A DNA stretch of 11,883 bases, from contig WFOM01000165.1 of assembly GCA_015488075.1 (NCBI GenBank), forward strand, positions 1 through 11,883. Reading direction: 5' to 3'. Position numbers and translations under genes: made by a program. The notes under the pieces are model-generated. The model made no database searches and was not told the origin of the DNA. It saw only the letters and a list, made by a program, of their open reading frames with translations. The DNA comes from Helicobacteraceae bacterium. GTDB lineage: Bacteria; Campylobacterota; Campylobacteria; Campylobacterales; Sulfurimonadaceae. Of the stretch, positions 7,443 through 11,883 are shown piece by piece (the stretch's first letter is position 1; each line of letters opens with the position of its first letter).

Positions 7443-7448
7443 TATAAT
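7443..7448 (+). promoter_or_regulatory. -10 box of the M20/ATP-grasp/M14 cassette
   Basis: TATAAT is an exact consensus -10 box 27 bases before the M20 ATG, in a strongly AT-rich gap (7390-7450). No good -35 lies 17 bases upstream, as is common in epsilonproteobacterial promoters. The start codon has AGGA at 7466-7469, 6 bases upstream. The cassette therefore probably has its own transcript, separate from rplS. Confidence 0.6.
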
Positions 7449-7475
7449 ATTGCTCCTTTAGATTCAGGACGGCTT

Positions 7476-8576
7476 ATGGAGTATTTTAAATTTTTAAAAG
7501 AAGTAGTAAAAATCAACTCTTATACCCAAAATAAAGCAGGTGTTGACAAAGTAGGGGATATTTTTGACAGAGAGATTCTTCCTTTGGGGTATACACTGAA
7601 TCTTCACAAACGAGAACTTATAGGCGACCACAGACATTATACTTCAAAAAAAAATGACGGTAAAAAACTTTTACTTCTTGGGCATTTAGATACAGTTTTT
7701 CCTCCAAACAGATTTGAAGACTACAATGAGGATGAAGAGTGGGTTTATGGTCCCGGTGTTTGTGATATGAAGGGAGGAGATGTTGTTATAGTAGAGGCAT
7801 TAAAAAGAGTTTATGATGAGCTTGGAGAGATTAGAAATATAGACATCCTGTTTGTAAGTGATGAAGAAAGCGGCAGTGACGACTCAAAATTTTTAACGGC
7901 AGATTTGGCAAAGGACTATGACTACTGTTTTGTATATGAAGCTGCAGGAAAAGATATGGAACTGGTTACTGCCAGAAAGGGTGTAGGAACTTTTTTTGTC
8001 GATATAAAAGGCAAAGCGGCACATGCCGGTAATCATTACACAGACGGAATAGATGCAAATTTGGAAGCAAGCTTGAAACTGCAAAAGTTGGTTTCTCTTA
8101 CAGATATAGAAAAAGAAACAACCGTAAATGTAGGAAAGATTGAAGGTGGTATAGGAGCAAACACAATAAGTCCGGAAGCCCACCTTACTTTTGAGATCAG
8201 ATATACAAACACAAATGAAAGAGACAGGGTTTTAAATGAAATTGACACGATTGTAAATACATCTTATGTCAAAGGAAGCAGTTCATCTCTAAGAGGCGGC
8301 ATACAAAGAGATGTGATGGAAGAATCAAGTCGTAGTTTGGAACTTATAAAAAAGATAGAGGCTATAACCCAAAACTGTATAAAGTATGAGCACAGAGGCG
8401 GTGTAAGCGATGCCAATATTATAAGCTCTGCCGGAGTTGTTACACTTGATGGATTTGGACCTTATGGAGACGGTGACCATACTGTAAATGAACGGGCACT
8501 AAAAAAAAGTTTTGAAGAAAGGATAGAACTAAGCCGTAAACTTTTTAAACATTTTATCATTAGGGGAGATTTTTAA
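7476..8576 (+). CDS. M20-family zinc peptidase, carboxypeptidase G2-like
   Basis: A 366-aa di-zinc hydrolase with the complete M20 residue set: GHLDTV with His70 and Asp72, GPGVCDMKGG with bridging Asp97, DEESGS with general base Glu130 and ligand Glu131, Glu155 in VYEAAG, and His335 in GDGDHTVNE. The inserted dimerisation domain (about 178-290) has KGKAAHAG with His183 and GANTIS at 227-232. There is no signal peptide, so it should be cytoplasmic. Its motifs resemble glutamate carboxypeptidases (CPG2) and the carrier-protein hydrolase LysK; ArgE/DapE-type deacylases are more distant relatives. The likely reaction is hydrolysis of an amide bond to a terminal amino acid. The actual substrate cannot be read from sequence. 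Its TAA overlaps the next ATG by one base (TAATG), behind AGGGGAG at 8562-8568, so it is coupled to the ligase genes. Confidence 0.9.
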   Translation: MEYFKFLKEVVKINSYTQNKAGVDKVGDIFDREILPLGYTLNLHKRELIGDHRHYTSKKNDGKKLLLLGHLDTVFPPNRFEDYNEDEEWVYGPGVCDMKGGDVVIVEALKRVYDELGEIRNIDILFVSDEESGSDDSKFLTADLAKDYDYCFVYEAAGKDMELVTARKGVGTFFVDIKGKAAHAGNHYTDGIDANLEASLKLQKLVSLTDIEKETTVNVGKIEGGIGANTISPEAHLTFEIRYTNTNERDRVLNEIDTIVNTSYVKGSSSSLRGGIQRDVMEESSRSLELIKKIEAITQNCIKYEHRGGVSDANIISSAGVVTLDGFGPYGDGDHTVNERALKKSFEERIELSRKLFKHFIIRGDF

Positions 8577-9484
8577 TGAAGCGAAAAATAGGGATGTGGC
8601 TTTATAAAAACGGTGGCGGTGAAGAGATAGCAAACAAGATTATAAAAAAATTAAAAGAAAGAGATATAGAGACTCTAAACGATATAAACTTGAGAAATGC
8701 CGTAGTTCAGGACAAACATATAATCCATAACGGTGTTTTTGTTGACGAATTGGATTTGTTTTTCAGCTACAATGCCGGTGAGCAGACACAGTATCAGATG
8801 TATATATATCAGGCATTAAACAGAATTATACCGACTATAAACAATTATGATGCTTTTAGTCTTACAGAAGACAAATTTCAGACAAATTTTTTGCTCAAAC
8901 ACCACGGTATAAACACTCCCGATTTTGAACTTTGCCACAGAGATGACACACATTACTTAAAAGAGATCATACAAAAATGGGATAAAATGGTTTACAAACC
9001 AACTGACGGATGGGGAGGCATAGGGCTTACAAAGATAGAGGATGAGGCTATGCTTGATGTGTTGCTTCCGTTTTTAAATCAGATGGATTTGAGATACTTT
9101 TATGTTGAGAAGTTTATAGACTATGACAAAACAGACTTTAGGGTTGATGTGGTTGACGGTAAATTTGTAGCATGCTACGGTAGAAAAGCAGGTAAAGGTG
9201 ACTGGAGAACAAATGTTACAAGCGGAGGAAGTGTATTTTTAAGAGAGGCAAACGATGAAGTTGTGGATTTGGCACTAAAAGCTGCCAAAATCTGTGGACT
9301 TGACATAGCCGGTGTAGATATAATCTATGACAGGGAAAAAGAGGAATATGTTGTTTTGGAGGTAAACGGGATCCCTGCTTTTGCTACACCCGAGCAAGAG
9401 AAACTCGGTCTTGATTTTAATGATAAAAAGATAGACCTTATAGTTGATTTGATAGATAGAAAAACCAAAAATAGGAGACAATAA
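8576..9484 (+). CDS. RimK-like ATP-grasp ligase (first of two)
   Basis: A 302-aa ATP-grasp enzyme of the RimK/LysX kind. The N-terminal preATP-grasp part (about 1-95) precedes the nucleotide-binding domain. Visible elements are KPTDGWGGIG (141-150, the ATP-gripping Lys and Gly-rich loop), FYVEKFI (175-181, hinge with Glu178), DFRVDVV (187-193), WRTNVTSGGS (210-219), and the metal ligands Asp248 (GVDII), Glu262 and Asn264 (LEVNG). These enzymes activate a carboxylate as acyl-phosphate and join it to an amine, often adding glutamate or aminoadipate. It is at the usual RimK length, has no signal peptide and looks active. Its start forms TAATG with the M20 gene, and its own stop forms TAATG with the second ligase. 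The acceptor is unknown. Confidence 0.9.
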   Translation: MKRKIGMWLYKNGGGEEIANKIIKKLKERDIETLNDINLRNAVVQDKHIIHNGVFVDELDLFFSYNAGEQTQYQMYIYQALNRIIPTINNYDAFSLTEDKFQTNFLLKHHGINTPDFELCHRDDTHYLKEIIQKWDKMVYKPTDGWGGIGLTKIEDEAMLDVLLPFLNQMDLRYFYVEKFIDYDKTDFRVDVVDGKFVACYGRKAGKGDWRTNVTSGGSVFLREANDEVVDLALKAAKICGLDIAGVDIIYDREKEEYVVLEVNGIPAFATPEQEKLGLDFNDKKIDLIVDLIDRKTKNRRQ

Positions 9485-10824
9485 TGGCAAGAAAAAGACC
9501 AAAACTACCAAAGATAGGGCTTTTGTATTTAGATTATGTTTTAAGATTTTTTGACAGAAGCAACTTTAGAGGATGGCCTGACAAGATAGAAACGGTTGTA
9601 TATCACTGGGGAAATGACAAAGCAAGATTTATAAATGAAGTCAGAAGAAAAGAGATTGATGTGCTTATAGGAAATATCCCTGCAACTGCTTATGAGACAT
9701 TTAAGGAGATAGCAGCTGCTTTGCCAAATGTCCGGTTTATACCTTCGATTGAGTCTCAGTTTGCAAACAAGTCAAAAGAGAATGTAACTCTTTTTTGCGA
9801 AAAGCACAACCTTTCGCACCCTAAAACAAAAATATTTTATAACAAAGACGAAGGTTATGAGTATCTGAAAAACACAACATATCCAAAAATTATAAAAAGA
9901 AGTTACGGACCAAGCAATTACGGTGGATATTATGTTCATAAAGTTGATAGCTATGAGGAAGCAAAAAAACTTTTGGATGAGAAAAAATACAATCCTATCT
10001 ATGTTCAAGATGCCGTAAAACTAAAAAACAAAGGCGATATAAGAGTTATGTTGATTGGTCACAAACCTGTTTGTGCTTTTTGGAGATTTGCAGGAGAAGA
10101 TCAATGGATAACCAACACTTCTCAAGGCGGAAGTATGAGTTATAATGATGTTCCTATGAGTGCTTTGGAGTTGGCAGTAGAAGCAAGCAAAGCTGCAAAA
10201 GCTGAGTATTGGGCTTGTGATATAGCTATAGATGAAGATACACAAAAACCGTATATACTTGAGTGTGCAACGGCATTTGCGGCATTTCCATATATAAGAG
10301 ACTGGATTGGTCAGTATCTTATGTGGGATTTGAGTGACGGATATTTCAGACTTCCACATATACCGCTTTATAACTGGGAAGAGCTTGGAAAAATCTCACC
10401 TTCACTTCTTAGAACCATGAGATATATCCATTTTGCAAAATATACACCTTCAGCAGATGGAGCTTACTGGCTAAAAGACAAAAAACCTGATATCTTTGAT
10501 ATGCAAAAGACATTGGAGTCGCTTCCGGAAGATGTTCCGGATCCGATAAGAATAGATGATGAAGAGGAGCTTCCTGATGAGGTTAAAACCGCTATAAAAG
10601 AAGAAGCAGAGATTGTGCCAAAACCCAAGCTTTTTAAAGATTTGAGTTCAGTTACACTTACAGAGCTTTTAACACTGCCCGGAATGGTTGAAGAGATAGC
10701 ACAAAAGATAAAAGAGTTGGTTGACAACAAAGAAGTTAAATATTTGGATGATTTGTTAAATTATGACTTTGTTTCAAAAGAGCAGGTGAAGTTATGGAAA
10801 AAAAGTTTTGGAGATGAGGCTTGA
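9484..10824 (+). CDS. RimK-like ATP-grasp protein with C-terminal helix-hairpin-helix-like domain (second of two)
   Basis: A 446-aa protein, clearly different from its neighbour and not a duplicate. The ATP-grasp core spans about residues 100-285: IIKRSYGPSNYGGYYV (136-151), YVQDAV (173-178), GDIRVMLIG (184-192), WITNTSQGGS (208-217), and Asp246 and Glu260 as metal ligands. The usual Asn two residues after that Glu is Ala262 (ECAT instead of EVN). After a mixed region there is an acidic Pro-rich linker (about 346-380). Residues 387-443 then align by eye with the ComEA-type helix-hairpin-helix fold, including LTELLTLPGMVEEIAQKI and the second half LDDLLNYDFVSKEQV. AGGAG (9473-9477) lies 6 bases before the ATG. 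It may be a ligase with altered metal binding or a specificity subunit of the first ligase. The HhH-like domain suggests binding to nucleic acid or a protein partner. Confidence 0.83.
   Translation: MARKRPKLPKIGLLYLDYVLRFFDRSNFRGWPDKIETVVYHWGNDKARFINEVRRKEIDVLIGNIPATAYETFKEIAAALPNVRFIPSIESQFANKSKENVTLFCEKHNLSHPKTKIFYNKDEGYEYLKNTTYPKIIKRSYGPSNYGGYYVHKVDSYEEAKKLLDEKKYNPIYVQDAVKLKNKGDIRVMLIGHKPVCAFWRFAGEDQWITNTSQGGSMSYNDVPMSALELAVEASKAAKAEYWACDIAIDEDTQKPYILECATAFAAFPYIRDWIGQYLMWDLSDGYFRLPHIPLYNWEELGKISPSLLRTMRYIHFAKYTPSADGAYWLKDKKPDIFDMQKTLESLPEDVPDPIRIDDEEELPDEVKTAIKEEAEIVPKPKLFKDLSSVTLTELLTLPGMVEEIAQKIKELVDNKEVKYLDDLLNYDFVSKEQVKLWKKSFGDEA
10810..10813 (+). promoter_or_regulatory. Ribosome binding site that fixes the TTG start of the M14 gene
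   Basis: GGAG lies 7 bases before TTG 10821-10823, which overlaps the TGA of the upstream gene (TTGA). No ATG in this frame lies before the catalytic core, and the next in-frame one, near 11470, would remove the zinc ligands. The TTG start is therefore strongly preferred. Confidence 0.7.
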
Positions 10825-11883
10825 GACAACAATACACTTCATATGATGAAGCGATTGAATTTTTTAAAAATTTGGAAAAAAACTATCCGGAGTTAATCAA
10901 AACAGATTTTATAGGAACGACCTGGGAGGGAAGAGATATCCTTCAGGTTACCATTACAAAAGATGTCAAAAACCACAAAAACAAGCCGGCACTTTTTTAT
11001 ACGGGAACAATTCATGCAAGAGAGTGGATAGGTATAGAACTTGCCATCGCCTGGTCAAAGTATATAACAGAGCATATAGATTACGATCCGTTATTAAATG
11101 AGTATTTGGACAAAGCATCCATTTATCTTGTTCCCTGTGCAAATCCTGACGGATTTGAGTTTTCAAGAAAACATTTTAGTTTTTGGAGAAAAAACAGAAG
11201 AAAAAATGCTGACGGCAGTTTTGGTGTTGATCTAAACAGAAACTTCAGTGTTGGATTTTCTCCAAGTAAAAATACGACTTCAAATGTCTATCCTGGACCT
11301 GAGCCTTTTAGCGAACCTGAAACCAAAGCCCTGAAAAATTTTGTAGAATCTCATGAAAACATATCTATTGCACTTGATTATCACTCACAGGGAAATGTTT
11401 TTTTCCCAGCACACAACTTTATACATGAAGATGCCGTTGATGCTGTTGACTTAAATCTTCTTGCAGCTAATATGGCTGAAGAGATTAGAAAAGAAAGCTC
11501 ACGAGAATATGGTGTTCATATGGGAAAACCTCCAACCCACCTTATAAGCGGAAGCGGAAGAGAATTTTATTATTCAAAAGGTATACTCTCATGTGTAGTT
11601 GAGGTCGGAACCAGAAATATAAGTGATTATCTTGAAAATATGCAAGAACACATTGATGAAAATGTAAAAGCGCTTAACTATGCACTCGGTGAAGTTATAA
11701 ACTATGACAAAAAAAACAGACTAAAAAGAGTGAAATATTTTACGGCTGTTTATGTTTCTTCCAAAGAGATTACTTTGGAATGGGAATATGAAGAGAGTGA
11801 TGATATATATTTTGAAATATACAGAAGCAAAAGAGAAAAAGGTTTTGCTCAAAATTCAAACAGGATAGCCATAACAAAACTTA
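10821..11883 (+). CDS. M14-family zinc carboxypeptidase with Fn3-like tail (3' end missing)
   Basis: 354 codons are visible and the gene runs off the right edge. It has the whole M14A catalytic set: zinc ligands His65 and Glu68 in TIHAREW, His188 in DYHSQG, WRKNRR (122-127) matching the carboxypeptidase A WRK-x-R segment, VDLNRN with Asn139 and Arg140, and general base Glu261 in VVEVG. By eye, Arg247 in GSGREFYY aligns with position 255 of bovine carboxypeptidase A, the pocket residue that sets specificity; a basic residue there suits acidic C-termini. No signal peptide or propeptide precedes the domain, unlike secreted family members. From about residue 302 the sequence (VKYFTAVYVSSKEITLEWEY and on) looks like the start of a fibronectin-III-like beta-sandwich. 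It is the fourth gene of the coupled cassette. Confidence 0.9.
   Translation, partial: MRQQYTSYDEAIEFFKNLEKNYPELIKTDFIGTTWEGRDILQVTITKDVKNHKNKPALFYTGTIHAREWIGIELAIAWSKYITEHIDYDPLLNEYLDKASIYLVPCANPDGFEFSRKHFSFWRKNRRKNADGSFGVDLNRNFSVGFSPSKNTTSNVYPGPEPFSEPETKALKNFVESHENISIALDYHSQGNVFFPAHNFIHEDAVDAVDLNLLAANMAEEIRKESSREYGVHMGKPPTHLISGSGREFYYSKGILSCVVEVGTRNISDYLENMQEHIDENVKALNYALGEVINYDKKNRLKRVKYFTAVYVSSKEITLEWEYEESDDIYFEIYRSKREKGFAQNSNRIAITKL

Noticed and set aside
7359..7475. Precursor peptide gene for the ATP-grasp enzymes, as in graspetide clusters
   Set aside because: No ORF with a ribosome binding site and a Thr/Ser/Asp/Glu-rich core fits here, and the later genes leave no gaps. A precursor outside the window is not excluded.
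10464..10730. Ser-rich reverse-strand reading frame inside the second ATP-grasp gene
   Set aside because: Its runs of Ser mirror the acidic linker of the forward gene; there is no independent support for expression.
8576..10824. Recent tandem duplication giving the two ATP-grasp genes
   Set aside because: They share only short ATP-grasp motifs, differ in length and domain content, and have no long matching stretch.
7476..11883. Horizontal island with insertion-sequence or phage borders
   Set aside because: Codon preference (AGA, ATA) and base content look like the housekeeping genes; no integrase, transposase, tRNA or flanking repeat was found.

Overview
The window is an AT-rich bacterial chromosome segment with every recognised gene on the + strand. 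The gene order ffh-rpsP-khpA-rimM-trmD-rplS, heavy use of AGA (Arg) and ATA (Ile) codons, and Ffh residues such as DLQRLAAIEQL suggest Campylobacterota (epsilonproteobacteria), perhaps a free-living lineage of the Sulfurimonas/Sulfurovum/Nitratiruptor type. The genus is inferred from memory of these families, not from a search.

Region 1 (1-3729) is an envelope operon. It holds the 3' end of a large, Cys-containing, Asn/Thr/Ser-rich surface protein, then three overlapping or closely spaced genes for type IV pilin-like proteins. These resemble PilV/MshD, PilW/MshO and PilX/MshP, so the set looks like the minor-pilin part of an MSHA-type or type II secretion-like pilus. All four products carry the extended bacterial N-glycosylation sequon D/E-X-N-X-S/T, 14 times in total. 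The predicted cytoplasmic proteins in the rest of the window show it once.

Region 2 (3785-7358) is housekeeping. ffh (SRP GTPase, GTG start) is followed by a consensus sigma-70 promoter and a roughly 150-nt leader that may be structured. The tightly packed rpsP-khpA-rimM-trmD-rplS operon follows, encoding ribosomal proteins S16 and L19, a KH RNA-binding protein, a 16S maturation factor and the tRNA m1G37 methyltransferase.

Region 3 (7476 to the right edge) is the most unusual part. Four genes are joined by 1- to 4-base stop/start overlaps: an M20 metallopeptidase of the carboxypeptidase G2 type, two different RimK-like ATP-grasp ligases, and an M14 zinc carboxypeptidase that runs off the window with a fibronectin-III-like tail. 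All catalytic residues I looked for are present in the two peptidases and the first ligase. The second ligase lacks the usual Asn metal ligand and ends in a helix-hairpin-helix-like domain. The M14 specificity-pocket position appears to be Arg, which suggests removal of acidic C-terminal residues. I infer a cytoplasmic system that adds amino acids, plausibly glutamate, to a substrate and removes them again. The substrate is unknown and no precursor peptide or carrier gene is visible.

No tRNA, rRNA, CRISPR array, insertion sequence or prophage gene was seen. No gene-free stretch exceeds 300 bases; the longest is the 184-base ffh-rpsP gap.
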